A stretch of DNA of 64,000 bases. It comes from Proteobacteria bacterium ST_bin11. GTDB taxonomy: Bacteria; Pseudomonadota; Gammaproteobacteria; Methylococcales; Methylomonadaceae. The stretch lies in the NCBI GenBank assembly GCA_002083615.1, contig MSXO01000012.1, forward strand, positions 1-64,000, in the 5' to 3' direction. Position numbers and translations under genes: made by a program. The notes beneath the pieces were generated by a model. That model was not told where the DNA came from, made no database searches, and worked only from the letters and a program-made list of their open reading frames with translations. Below are positions 17,786 to 26,939 of this stretch, in pieces; positions within the stretch are counted from its first letter, which is position 1, and each line of letters starts with the position of its first letter.

Positions 17786-18961
17786 ATGACCAGTCACATC
17801 ATGCCTACTTATGCCCGCCAGTCGGTGACTTTTGCACGCGGCGAGGGCGCATGGCTCTGGGATACCGATGGACGTCGCTATCTAGACTCGGTCTCCGGCA
17901 TCGCGGTTTGCAACCTCGGTCACGCGCACCCTGTGGTCCATGAAGCGCTCTGCCGGCAAAGCAAAACCTTGCTGCATACCTCAAATCTCTACGGAGTAGA
18001 GCTGCAGTCGCAACTCGCGGATAAATTGATCGAGCTGAGTGGCATGGATAATGTGTTTTTCAGTAATTCCGGTGCGGAAGCCAACGAAGCGGCGATTAAA
18101 ATAGCGCGCAAATACGGCCATCAACAAGGCATCGACAACCCCGTGGTTTTGACCATGGAAAAAAGCTTCCATGGCCGTACGATGGCCACCTTGAGTGCAA
18201 CCGGCAACGCTAAGATCAAACAAGGTTTCACCCCGTTGCTGAGTGGCTTTATTCACGTAATTTACAATGATGTGTCTGCTATCGAAGCCGCTATCGCTGC
18301 GGACAAAAACATCGTCGCGATCCTGGTCGAACCCGTGCAAGGTGAAGGCGGTGTCAATATACCTGCAGCGGACTATCTGAATCGAATACGCGAGTTGTGC
18401 GACCGGCACAATTTGCTGATGATGTTGGATGAAATCCAAACTGGCGCCGGTCGTACCGGACGCTTTCTGGCCTACCAACATAACGGTATTCTGCCCGACG
18501 TTTGCACGATGGCCAAAGCCTTGGGTAACGGCGTACCGATTGGCGCCTGTCTGGCCCGAGGCAAAGCCGCCGACGTGCTTCAAGCCGGCAATCACGGTTC
18601 CACGTTTGGCGGCAACCCGCTAGCCTGCAGCGCAGCACTGGCGGTGCTGGAAACATTGACCCACAGCACCCTGATCGCCGATGCACAAAGCAAAGGCGAG
18701 CAAATTTGCCAACGCTTTAAAGATGTGTTTGCCGGCAACCCGCACATTGTCGACATTCGCCATAAAGGCTTGATGATAGGTATAGAACTAGATCGGCCTT
18801 GCGGCGAATTGGTGGGCAAAGCTTTGGCACAAGGCTTGTTGATCAACGTGACCGCCGACAGCACCATACGTTTATTGCCGCCGCTGATTATCGACCAGGC
18901 GCAAATACTATCGCTGACCGAGACTTTGGCAGCACTCATCCAGGAATTTAGCAGACAATAA
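17786..18961 (+). CDS. argD: Acetylornithine aminotransferase
   Basis: The 391-residue PLP enzyme converts N-acetylglutamate semialdehyde to N-acetylornithine with glutamate as amino donor, and may also act on succinyldiaminopimelate. Class-III features are visible: FFSNSGAEANEAAIKIARK, EKSFHGRTMATLSATG, MLDEIQTGAGRTGRF and the lysine of TMAKALGNGVPIGA. The start is ATG 59 bases after a strong promoter. It forms an operon with argF two bases downstream. Confidence 0.96.
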   Translation: MTSHIMPTYARQSVTFARGEGAWLWDTDGRRYLDSVSGIAVCNLGHAHPVVHEALCRQSKTLLHTSNLYGVELQSQLADKLIELSGMDNVFFSNSGAEANEAAIKIARKYGHQQGIDNPVVLTMEKSFHGRTMATLSATGNAKIKQGFTPLLSGFIHVIYNDVSAIEAAIAADKNIVAILVEPVQGEGGVNIPAADYLNRIRELCDRHNLLMMLDEIQTGAGRTGRFLAYQHNGILPDVCTMAKALGNGVPIGACLARGKAADVLQAGNHGSTFGGNPLACSAALAVLETLTHSTLIADAQSKGEQICQRFKDVFAGNPHIVDIRHKGLMIGIELDRPCGELVGKALAQGLLINVTADSTIRLLPPLIIDQAQILSLTETLAALIQEFSRQ

Positions 18962-18963
18962 TC

Positions 18964-19863
18964 ATGCAACCCAGACACTTCATCAGTCTGCTGGATTTGA
19001 CCAGCGCCGAGTTACATACCTTGATTCAACGGGCGATTCAGCTCAAAACGCATCGCGACCCGAACTATCAACCCCTAAAAGGCAAAGTTCTGGCGATGAT
19101 TTTTGAAAAATCCTCGACCCGTACCCGCATCTCCTTCGAAGCCGGCATGGCCCAGTTTGGCGGCAGTGCCTTGTTTCTATCACCGCGTGACACTCAACTT
19201 GGCCGTGGCGAGCCTTTGGAAGACAGCGCCAGAGTTATTTCGAGCATGGTGGACTGCATCATGCTGCGGACCAACAATCACGAGACGGTAACCACCTTTG
19301 CCAAGTACTCTCGGGTACCCGTGATCAATGGCCTAACCGATTTATTGCATCCCTGTCAGTTGCTGGCGGATATGCAAACCTACTTTGAATTGCGCGGCGA
19401 CATTGCGGGCAAAACAGTGGCCTGGATCGGGGACGGCAACAATATGTGTCATTCCTATATCAATGCGGCTCGCCAATTCGACTTTAAATTAAACATAGCC
19501 TGCCCTATCGATTATCGTCCTCTACAAACTATCGTCGATGCCGCCGGACACCGAGTGGCGTTTTTCAATACGCCGGAGCAAGCCGCGCAGCAAGCGGATT
19601 TAGTGGTAACTGATGTGTGGGCCAGCATGGGCCAGGAAGAAGAACAGAAAAAACGCGAATTTGTGTTCAAAGATTTTCAAGTGAACCGCCAAACCATGGC
19701 CGCAGCCAATTCTGATGCCCTGTTTATGCATTGCCTACCGGCGCATCGCGGCGAAGAAGTCACTGCCGAGGTCATCGACGGCCCACAAAGCGTTATATTC
19801 CACGAAGCCGAGAACAGACTACACGCCCAGAAAGCCCTACTCGAATTTCTCATCTGCCGATAA
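18964..19863 (+). CDS. argF: Ornithine carbamoyltransferase
   Basis: The 299-residue enzyme makes citrulline from ornithine and carbamoyl phosphate. The carbamoyl-phosphate motif SSTRTRISFE, the HPCQ motif (LLHPCQLLADMQT) and the ornithine-binding HCLPAHRGEEV are all intact. The start is 2 bases after the argD stop, so the two are translationally linked. Confidence 0.97.
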   Translation: MQPRHFISLLDLTSAELHTLIQRAIQLKTHRDPNYQPLKGKVLAMIFEKSSTRTRISFEAGMAQFGGSALFLSPRDTQLGRGEPLEDSARVISSMVDCIMLRTNNHETVTTFAKYSRVPVINGLTDLLHPCQLLADMQTYFELRGDIAGKTVAWIGDGNNMCHSYINAARQFDFKLNIACPIDYRPLQTIVDAAGHRVAFFNTPEQAAQQADLVVTDVWASMGQEEEQKKREFVFKDFQVNRQTMAAANSDALFMHCLPAHRGEEVTAEVIDGPQSVIFHEAENRLHAQKALLEFLICR

Positions 19864-19910
19864 GTTCGCTAGAATCGCCGCTTTATTTAAGACGAACGAA
19901 GAGTGATACC

Positions 19911-20549
19911 GTGAAAAAATCTTTTGCCTACATTTTTGCCTGCCTGCTGATTAGCCCGCTTGCCATGGCAAGAACCGCCTACGTCACCGACAAAGTCGAG
20001 GTGCCATTACGTAGCGGCGAAAGCGAACGCACCAAAATCGTAAAAATGTTGGAAAATGGCATTCCCGTCAGTGTTTTACAAGAAAGCTCCGAAAACGGCT
20101 ACACCTACATCCAAACCAATAACGGTGCAGAAGGCTTCATTCTTAGTCGCTACCTGACTGGCGAACCCAGCGCCAGAAATCAGTTGGAAGCCGCCAGTAA
20201 AAAGCTCGAAACGTTGCAAGAAGAAAACAAACAACTAAAAGCCGGGCAAGCCAACAGTCAGGAAATTGGCAAAGAACGTGACAAACTCAGCGCCGACCTC
20301 AGCGAACTGCAACAAACCGCAGCGAACGCGATACAACTTAAACAGCAACGCGACCAACTACAGGAAACGGTAATTGCTGTCGAACGTGAGCTACAACAAC
20401 TAAAACGCGAAAATCAGGCGCTAAGCGACAATACCAACCAAGACTGGTTTTTGTACGGCGGCGGTTTGGCTTTATTCGGGGTGTTGTTGGGTTTTATTCT
20501 GCCCAAACTTAGCTGGCGTCGTCGCTCCAGTGGCTGGGACAGTTTTTAA
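19911..20549 (+). CDS. SH3-domain periplasmic/membrane protein (TIGR04211-like)
   Basis: The 212-residue product starts with GTG at 19911. It has a signal peptide ending near AMA, a bacterial SH3 domain (about residues 25-85, with VPLRSGES and GFILSRYL), a coiled coil (about 90-175) and one C-terminal membrane helix (FLYGGGLALFGVLLGFILP) followed by basic residues. This order matches the TIGR04211 SH3 and anchor family (YgiM-like), whose role is unclear. It lies 47 bases after argF and may be read from the same promoter. Confidence 0.85.
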   Translation: MKKSFAYIFACLLISPLAMARTAYVTDKVEVPLRSGESERTKIVKMLENGIPVSVLQESSENGYTYIQTNNGAEGFILSRYLTGEPSARNQLEAASKKLETLQEENKQLKAGQANSQEIGKERDKLSADLSELQQTAANAIQLKQQRDQLQETVIAVERELQQLKRENQALSDNTNQDWFLYGGGLALFGVLLGFILPKLSWRRRSSGWDSF

Positions 20550-20600
20550 CTTTAAACGATTTAGCCGCAGGATTGTCCTGAGGTAAATGACGCCTTTCCC

Positions 20601-20629
20601 GCGGCAGTTTCAGCGCCGCTTTTTGTTTT
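20601..20629 (+). terminator. Terminator-like hairpin directly before ilvD
   Basis: A GCGGC/GCCGC stem with a 9-base loop is followed by TTTTTGTTTT. It lies 52 bases after the SH3 gene stop and about 15 bases before the ilvD ATG, so it either ends the upstream unit or attenuates ilvD. Confidence 0.65.
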
Positions 20630-20643
20630 AAGTTGGAATTAAC

Positions 20644-22494
20644 ATGCCTGCATATCGTTCTCATACCACCACTCAAGGCCGCAATATGGCGGGTGCACGC
20701 GCGTTGTGGCGCGCCACCGGCATGAAAGACGGTGACTTCGATAAGCCGATTATTGCGGTTGCAAACTCGTTTACTCAGTTCGTGCCTGGTCATGTGCATT
20801 TGAAAGATCTGGGGCAACTCGTTGCCCGTCAGATAGAACAAGCGGGCGGCGTGGCCAAAGAATTCAACACGATTGCTGTGGACGACGGCATTGCCATGGG
20901 TCACGACGGTATGCTTTATAGCTTGCCTAGCCGCGATCTGATTGCCGACAGCGTCGAATATATGGTCAACGCTCACTGTGCCGACGCGCTGGTGTGTATT
21001 TCCAACTGCGACAAAATCACACCCGGCATGTTGATGGCGGCGATGCGTATCAATATCCCGGTGATCTTTGTTTCAGGTGGTCCGATGGAAGCCGGCAAAG
21101 TGCGTTTGGCTGAAAGTCCCGAAATCAAAAAACTGGATTTGGTCGATGCGATGGTGATGGCGGCCGACAGCAAAGTCTCTGATGTGGATTTAGCAGCTGT
21201 TGAGCGTTCCGCCTGTCCCACCTGCGGATCATGCTCAGGCATGTTCACCGCCAATTCCATGAACTGCCTGACAGAAGCTTTGGGCTTATCCTTACCCGGT
21301 AACGGTACGGTACTCGCCACCCACGCCGACCGCGAACAGTTATTCAAACAAGCAGGATGGCGTATCGTCGAACTGGCCAAACAATATTACGAACAAAACG
21401 ACGAATCGGTGCTGCCGCGTTCGGTCGGCTTCAAAGCGTTTGAAAATGCTATCGCGCTCGACATCGCGATGGGCGGCTCAACCAATACCATTTTGCATTT
21501 GCTGGCCATCGCACAGGAAGCCGGTATTGATTTCACACTGGCCGACATCGACCGCATGTCCAAAGTGATACCGCAACTGTGTAAAGTGGCGCCCAACACC
21601 GATAAATACCATATCGAAGATGTGCACCGCGCGGGCGGCATCATGGCAATTCTGGCGGAACTGAATCGGGCCGGCAAGTTGCATACCGACGTACCCACCG
21701 TGCATGCCAAAACCCTGGGTGAGGCCATCGCGCAATGGGACATTGCCGCGAACCCCAGCGAAGCAGTTGAAACGTTTTACAAAGCCGGGCCGGGCGGAAT
21801 TCCGACTCAGGTTGCTTTCAGTCAGAACACCCGTTGGCCCAGCCTGGACAAGGACCGCGCCGCAGGCTGTATTCGCTCCATTGAACATGCCTTCAGTTTA
21901 GAAGGCGGTTTGGCGGTGCTGCATGGCAATATCGCCCTGGACGGCTGCGTGATCAAAACAGCTGGCGTGGACGACAGCTTGCTGGTGTTTGAAGGCAGCG
22001 CCCATGTGGTCGAATCGCAAGACGAAGCCGTCGTGAATATCTTGAACAATAAAGTTCAAGCCGGTGACGTGGTAGTCGTGCGTTACGAAGGCCCGAAAGG
22101 CGGACCCGGCATGCAGGAAATGCTGTATCCCACCAGTTATATCAAGTCCAAAGGTCTAGGCAAAGCCTGTGCTTTGTTAACCGATGGGCGATTTTCCGGT
22201 GGCACCTCCGGTTTATCCATCGGCCACTGCTCCCCCGAAGCGGCTGCGGGTGGTGCGATTGGCTTGGTACGCAACGGCGACCGCATCCGCATCGATATTC
22301 CGAATCGCACCATCAACGTTTTGGTCAGCGACAAAGAACTGGCCCAACGCCGCACGGAGCAGGACCAACTGGGCTGGAAGCCGGTCAAGCCGCGCCCCCG
22401 CAAAGTGTCGGTAGCGCTAAAGGCCTACGCCAAGTTTGCCACCTCTGCCGACAAAGGCGCGGTGCGCGATTTGTCGCAGCTTGAAGACGACTGA
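20644..22494 (+). CDS. ilvD: Dihydroxy-acid dehydratase
   Basis: The 616-residue iron-sulfur enzyme makes the 2-keto acids of the isoleucine, valine and pantothenate pathways. The length equals that of the E. coli enzyme. NSFTQFVPGHVHLKDLG, AVDDGIAMGHDGM, the cluster cysteines in ISNCDKITPG and ACPTCGSCSGMF, and GRFSGGTSGLSIGH are all present. No other ilv gene is adjacent. A terminator-like hairpin stands immediately upstream of the start. Confidence 0.97.
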   Translation: MPAYRSHTTTQGRNMAGARALWRATGMKDGDFDKPIIAVANSFTQFVPGHVHLKDLGQLVARQIEQAGGVAKEFNTIAVDDGIAMGHDGMLYSLPSRDLIADSVEYMVNAHCADALVCISNCDKITPGMLMAAMRINIPVIFVSGGPMEAGKVRLAESPEIKKLDLVDAMVMAADSKVSDVDLAAVERSACPTCGSCSGMFTANSMNCLTEALGLSLPGNGTVLATHADREQLFKQAGWRIVELAKQYYEQNDESVLPRSVGFKAFENAIALDIAMGGSTNTILHLLAIAQEAGIDFTLADIDRMSKVIPQLCKVAPNTDKYHIEDVHRAGGIMAILAELNRAGKLHTDVPTVHAKTLGEAIAQWDIAANPSEAVETFYKAGPGGIPTQVAFSQNTRWPSLDKDRAAGCIRSIEHAFSLEGGLAVLHGNIALDGCVIKTAGVDDSLLVFEGSAHVVESQDEAVVNILNNKVQAGDVVVVRYEGPKGGPGMQEMLYPTSYIKSKGLGKACALLTDGRFSGGTSGLSIGHCSPEAAAGGAIGLVRNGDRIRIDIPNRTINVLVSDKELAQRRTEQDQLGWKPVKPRPRKVSVALKAYAKFATSADKGAVRDLSQLEDD

Positions 22495-22758
22495 TTTTGC
22501 GAGGCGAGGCCACTCCCAAAGCCAATTGAAGTGGAACAAACCCTCGACTCGCAGTCAAAGAGCGTATTAGCAGCGGCCTCGACGAAAAACTTGGCCATCA
22601 GATCAGGTGCTGTGCGCTCGGACTCTGCAACAGATAGCGTCGATCAAGTTGGGCGCGCACGCTGAAATCCGTTAAACCCGCTACTTGTGATAAGTCTTTC
22701 CAGACAAGCAAAACCTTGTTTGATGTTCGCCCTGACAACCACTAACGTCGACTTGCTG

Positions 22759-23586
22759 ATGAAACGCTTCCTCCTCCAACTGTTCTACATCTGGAAACAA
22801 AAGCTAAAAATCTATTTCATAGCCGGCTGGATAGGAGCCGGAATGGGGATATTTTTATTAGCCCCCAGCTACGATTACATCAGTTCGCGCGAGCGCAACG
22901 CCGACCCTATTTCATCCATCGAATTCGTACTGAGCCAGTTCACCGAAGTGATGACCGGCCAGATCAATCAGAATAACCTGATCTTGTTTTATGCCGAAAT
23001 CGGCGCAGTCCTGGGTCTGCTGTCGCTGGGGTTTTATCAGATTCTGCACCGCCGCCTGGTGGACCTGGACGCGCTGAAGACCGAACTGGAAAAGGATTTG
23101 CCAACCATCATCCGCCAAGGGGAAGGGCCTTTGCTGGAGTTTAAATCCTCGCTGCGCTGGGATATTCAAGAGCAACGCGTGAATAAGGCGCTGGAAGGCG
23201 TGATTATGAAAACGCTGGCCGGATTCTTTAACAGTTCGGTCGGTGGCACTTTATTGATCGGCGTGGCCGACAATGGCGAGATTCTCGGTCTGGATGCCGA
23301 TTTTCAAACCCTAAAAAAGCCTGACCAGGATGGTTTCGAGCAAACCTTGATAACCGCCGTCTCCACGAATCTCGGTGCCGATTTATGCCCATTGATCCAC
23401 GTACTATTTCATAAGTTGGCCGACCGCGATGTTTGCCGAGTGATCGTTCCGCCTTCCCATCGGCCAGTATTTTTGACCCAAGGCAACACCCCCAAATTTT
23501 TCGTCCGAACCGGCGGCGGCACGCGGGACCTCAACATTCAAGAAGCGCTGGACTATGTGGCCAGCCGCTGGAAAAAGTCCAAGTAG
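22759..23586 (+). CDS. Membrane-anchored AlbA_2/Schlafen-like domain protein
   Basis: The 275-residue protein has two predicted membrane helices (about residues 18-37 and 75-98), then a soluble domain from about residue 115. EGPLLEFKSSLRWD, LEGVIMKTLAGFFNSSVGGTLLIGVADNGEI and FFVRTGGGTRDL match the AlbA_2 (divergent AAA_4, Schlafen-related) domain, which is thought to bind nucleotides or nucleic acid. The start is uncertain: ATG 22759 begins MKRFLLQ, but in-frame ATG 22723 and GTG 22687 are also open, and none has a good ribosome binding site. It is flanked by ilvD and argA on the same strand. Function unknown. Confidence 0.75.
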   Translation: MKRFLLQLFYIWKQKLKIYFIAGWIGAGMGIFLLAPSYDYISSRERNADPISSIEFVLSQFTEVMTGQINQNNLILFYAEIGAVLGLLSLGFYQILHRRLVDLDALKTELEKDLPTIIRQGEGPLLEFKSSLRWDIQEQRVNKALEGVIMKTLAGFFNSSVGGTLLIGVADNGEILGLDADFQTLKKPDQDGFEQTLITAVSTNLGADLCPLIHVLFHKLADRDVCRVIVPPSHRPVFLTQGNTPKFFVRTGGGTRDLNIQEALDYVASRWKKSK

Positions 23587-23665
23587 CCAGTGGTTGATTG
23601 GGTTTTAAGCCCGGCGAAGTTAAACTAAGCCATTAGCCCCGCCGCAAGCGATTTGTAAATACACT

Positions 23666-24979
23666 ATGGAACATCAATCAACCTTCGTTAATTGGTTCAG
23701 AAACTCCTCTCCCTACATCCACGCCCACCGCAATCGCACCTTTGTGATTTTTTTCGGCGGCAATGCAGTGACGGAGCCTGATTTCGATAATCTGATTCAC
23801 GATTTCGCGTTGCTGAAAAGTCTTGGCGTCCGCCTTGTCTTGGTACACGGTATTCGTCCGCAGATCGACGAACAGGTGACCGAGCACGGCAACACGCCGC
23901 AGTTTCACCATCATTTACGCATCACCGACGCCACAACACTGCAATATGTGAAGCAAGCGGCCGGACTGGTGCGGGTGGAAATTGAAGCCCTGTTATCGAT
24001 GGGCGTGTCCGGTTCGCCAATGGCCGGCGCCAAAATCCGCGTCGCGTCCGGCAATTTCGTGACCGCCAAACCCTTAGGCGTGTTGGACGGTATCGACTAT
24101 TGCCACACCGGTACCGTGCGGCGCATCGACGCCCAAGCCATTCATCAGCAGCTTGATCAGCAGAATGTGGTGTTGATTTCACCCGTTGGTTACTCGCCCA
24201 GCGGCGAAGTGTTCAACTTGTCAGCCGAGGAAGTCGCCACCGAAGTAGCCATCGCCCTGCAAGCCGAAAAGTTGATTTTATTGACCGAACAAAACTGCGT
24301 ATCCCCTGACGATAACCAGCCGATCCAACAGCTCACAACGGCTCAAGTCTCGGCACTCTTGCAAAACACACCAACGTTGCCGGACGAAGTCGCCCGCTCG
24401 CTGCACGCCGCGATGCAAAGCTGCGAAAAAGGCGTACAGCGCGCGCACTTGATCAATCGGCATGTAGATGGCGCCCTGCTCCTGGAGCTGTTTACCCGCG
24501 ACGGTATCGGCACGCTGATCAGCTCTAACGCGTTCGAAACCGTTAGGCCAGCATCATTGGACGACATCGGCGGCATTATGGAATTGATCAAACCGCTGGA
24601 ACAGCAAGGTATTTTAGTCAAACGGTCGCGGGAAAAGCTGGAAATGGAAATCGGCGACTACATCGTCATTGAGCGCGACGGCCTGATCATCGGCTGCACG
24701 GCGTTTCATCCGATGGACGACGGAAATAGTGCGGAAATTGCCTGTCTGGCTGTGCATGCCGATTATCAAAAAGGCGCGCGCGGAAACAGCTTATTGGACT
24801 ATCTCGGCAATAAAGCCAAATCCGAGCATATTCAGCGCCTATTCGTGCGCTCCACGCAAACCGTGCATTGGTTCGTCGAACGCGGTTTTACACCCTGCGA
24901 AATCGACGCTTTGCCGGAGCCTATGAAAAGCGCTTACAACTATCAGCGTAATTCCAAGGTATTGTATAAAGACGTTTAA
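23666..24979 (+). CDS. argA: N-acetylglutamate synthase
   Basis: The 437-residue protein catalyses the first step of arginine synthesis, acetylating glutamate with acetyl-CoA. The N-terminal amino-acid-kinase-like domain (FVIFFGGNAV, LVHGIRPQID, MAGAKIRVASGNFVTA) binds the arginine feedback inhibitor in relatives. The C-terminal GNAT domain (AEIACLAVHADYQKGARGNSLLDYL) is catalytic. The length is close to classical ArgA. No clear ribosome binding site is seen before the ATG. Confidence 0.95.
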   Translation: MEHQSTFVNWFRNSSPYIHAHRNRTFVIFFGGNAVTEPDFDNLIHDFALLKSLGVRLVLVHGIRPQIDEQVTEHGNTPQFHHHLRITDATTLQYVKQAAGLVRVEIEALLSMGVSGSPMAGAKIRVASGNFVTAKPLGVLDGIDYCHTGTVRRIDAQAIHQQLDQQNVVLISPVGYSPSGEVFNLSAEEVATEVAIALQAEKLILLTEQNCVSPDDNQPIQQLTTAQVSALLQNTPTLPDEVARSLHAAMQSCEKGVQRAHLINRHVDGALLLELFTRDGIGTLISSNAFETVRPASLDDIGGIMELIKPLEQQGILVKRSREKLEMEIGDYIVIERDGLIIGCTAFHPMDDGNSAEIACLAVHADYQKGARGNSLLDYLGNKAKSEHIQRLFVRSTQTVHWFVERGFTPCEIDALPEPMKSAYNYQRNSKVLYKDV

Positions 24980-25017
24980 CATAACCCTCCACCCATTCTC
25001 AGCTCGCGGAATATAGG

Positions 25018-25470
25018 ATGCTCGAAAAACAGGATTTTCTTACGGTCGTAAAAAACACGCCCTTAGTCTCTATCGATTTAATTGTGCGTTCCAGCAAGGA
25101 CGAAATATTGATGGGGTTGCGGGTGAATGAACCGGCGGCAGGCTATTGGTTCGTACCCGGCGGCAGAATTTTTAAATCCGAAACCCTGGAAGATGCGTTT
25201 CAAAGAATCACTGAAACCGAATTGGGCATTGCCTATAGCATGGAAAGTGCTGATTTACTCGGTGCTTTCACCCATCTGTATGAGACTAATTTTGCCAAAC
25301 AGCCTGGTATCGGCACCCATTACGTGGTTTTAGGCTATCAATTGCAGCTGGATATCGATATTAATCAGTTACCGGCACAACAACACTCTAATTACCGCTG
25401 GTTTGGCAAATATGCAGATTTAAGTGAAGTTCATCCTAACAGCCAAGCCTACTATCCGTATCTGCGTTGA
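25018..25470 (+). CDS. gmm: GDP-mannose mannosyl hydrolase (Nudix)
   Basis: The 150-residue protein matches the modified Nudix signature of Gmm/NudD: VPGGRIFKSETLEDAF, then QRITETELGI in place of the usual REUXEE core. Relatives hydrolyse GDP-mannose (or GDP-glucose) to GDP and the sugar, so a link with surface sugar synthesis is likely. A purine-rich site (GGAATATAGG) precedes the ATG. cpdA starts three bases after its stop, implying a two-gene operon. Confidence 0.85.
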   Translation: MLEKQDFLTVVKNTPLVSIDLIVRSSKDEILMGLRVNEPAAGYWFVPGGRIFKSETLEDAFQRITETELGIAYSMESADLLGAFTHLYETNFAKQPGIGTHYVVLGYQLQLDIDINQLPAQQHSNYRWFGKYADLSEVHPNSQAYYPYLR

Positions 25471-25473
25471 ACT

Positions 25474-26262
25474 ATGCCCGCGCTTAAAATCTTGCAGCTG
25501 ACAGATCTGCACATACTGCCGCAGGCCGGCGACAAAATGCTGGGTATCGATACCGAAGAATATTTCCAAAAAACCCTAGCCCACGCGCACGCCAAGCATG
25601 GTCAATTCGACCTTATTTTGTTAACCGGCGATTTAGGCCAAGATCCGACCGCCGATTCCTACCGGCGAATTTTCCGGCATCTGCAAACTTATCAGACACC
25701 TTGTCTATGTTTGCCGGGTAATCATGACGATTTGGAACTGATGGAAGCTGAACTGCATTCGGATTTCGTCAGCTGTCGCAAACACCTTTTGCTGCAAAAT
25801 TGGCAGATTATTGCTATAAACAGTCAAAAATGCGGCAGTCCGGTCGGACTTGTGTCTCAAGAAGAATTGGCGTTTTTGGCTCAAACACTAAGAACTCATA
25901 AGATGCCGGCCCTAGTGGCGATTCATCATCATTGTGTTTTGAGCCAAAGCTCTTGGATGGACACCATGCGAATTGAAAACGGCGAGGAATTGCTGGCTTT
26001 AGCGGAAAGCTTTCCGCAGGTTAAAGCCATCACTTGCGGACATTTACATCAGGAACTGCAGACCACTCATAAACACATAGCCCTATTCGCTACCCCGGCC
26101 AGCTGTTTTCAGTTTAAACCATTGGCGACTGAGTTTGCACTAGACATGTTGCCGCCTGGCTATCGGATATTCGAATTGTTCGATGAAGGTGAATTGCAAT
26201 CCAGTTGCTACCGACTACCGATCAGCATGCACGATTTACAAACTAACGTACACGGTTACTAG
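25474..26262 (+). CDS. cpdA: Metallophosphoesterase, probable 3',5'-cAMP phosphodiesterase CpdA
   Basis: The 262-residue protein carries the calcineurin-like motif set: LQLTDLHI (D-x-H), LTGDLGQD, LPGNHDDLE, AIHHHCV and ITCGHLHQEL. This order and length fit class III cyclic nucleotide phosphodiesterases such as CpdA, which lower cellular cAMP. It is coupled to gmm (3-base gap). Its stop codon overlaps the rppH stop: both TAG codons share CTAG at 26259-26262. Confidence 0.85.
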   Translation: MPALKILQLTDLHILPQAGDKMLGIDTEEYFQKTLAHAHAKHGQFDLILLTGDLGQDPTADSYRRIFRHLQTYQTPCLCLPGNHDDLELMEAELHSDFVSCRKHLLLQNWQIIAINSQKCGSPVGLVSQEELAFLAQTLRTHKMPALVAIHHHCVLSQSSWMDTMRIENGEELLALAESFPQVKAITCGHLHQELQTTHKHIALFATPASCFQFKPLATEFALDMLPPGYRIFELFDEGELQSSCYRLPISMHDLQTNVHGY

Positions 26263-26786
26263 CCGAACGCCAGTCTTCCGGATAAGTAACTTTCAGCATT
26301 GATGCCTACCTCATTGGCAATCAGCAAGGCACCCAGTTCGTCCATCGCTTTGCGATAAACCCGGCGCTTGAAGTAAACCACGTCCTTCAAAGGGTACCAA
26401 TATTCCACCCATTTCCAGTTATCGAATTCCTGCTTGTGGCCACAATCGAAACGCACCATCGATTCATCAGTCGTTAGACGCAAAATAAACCAAATCTGTT
26501 TCTGGCCAATGCACAACGGCGTGGAATTTTTGCGGACGTACCTGTCGGGCAACTTATAGCGCAACCAGTAACGGGTGCGACCCAGCAATTGTACGTGTTC
26601 CGCACGCAGGCCGGTTTCCTCCCACAACTCCCGATACATCGCGGTTTCCGGATCCTCGTCGCCGTCGATTCCGCCCTGCGGAAACTGCCACGAATTAGCG
26701 CCTTTGCGCTTGGCCCAAAACACACGACCCTCGTCATTGCAAAGGATAATGCCGACATTAGGCCGGTATCCTTTCGAGTCTATCAT
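26259..26786 (-). CDS. rppH: RNA pyrophosphohydrolase
   Basis: The 175-residue Nudix enzyme removes pyrophosphate from the 5' end of mRNAs and so starts RNase E-dependent decay. The sequence begins MIDSKGYRPNVGIILCN and has a complete Nudix box, GGIDGDEDPETAMYRELWEETGL. FKRRVYRKAMDELG near the end is typical. It converges on cpdA with a 4-base overlap and is divergent from the HAD-IB gene. Confidence 0.96.
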   Translation of the reverse strand: MIDSKGYRPNVGIILCNDEGRVFWAKRKGANSWQFPQGGIDGDEDPETAMYRELWEETGLRAEHVQLLGRTRYWLRYKLPDRYVRKNSTPLCIGQKQIWFILRLTTDESMVRFDCGHKQEFDNWKWVEYWYPLKDVVYFKRRVYRKAMDELGALLIANEVGINAESYLSGRLAFG

Positions 26787-26939
26787 GTAAAAACCTGTAT
26801 TATTTGCCGCCCTGTTGCTAATGCCTGAATGTTAAAATTAACAACGGCACGGCCATTAAAATTAATGGTGCAATTGTTCCACAAATAACCGGCGGACGCC
26901 ACAGGCCGCTACTTTTTTCTTTATGACGACGGATTTGCC

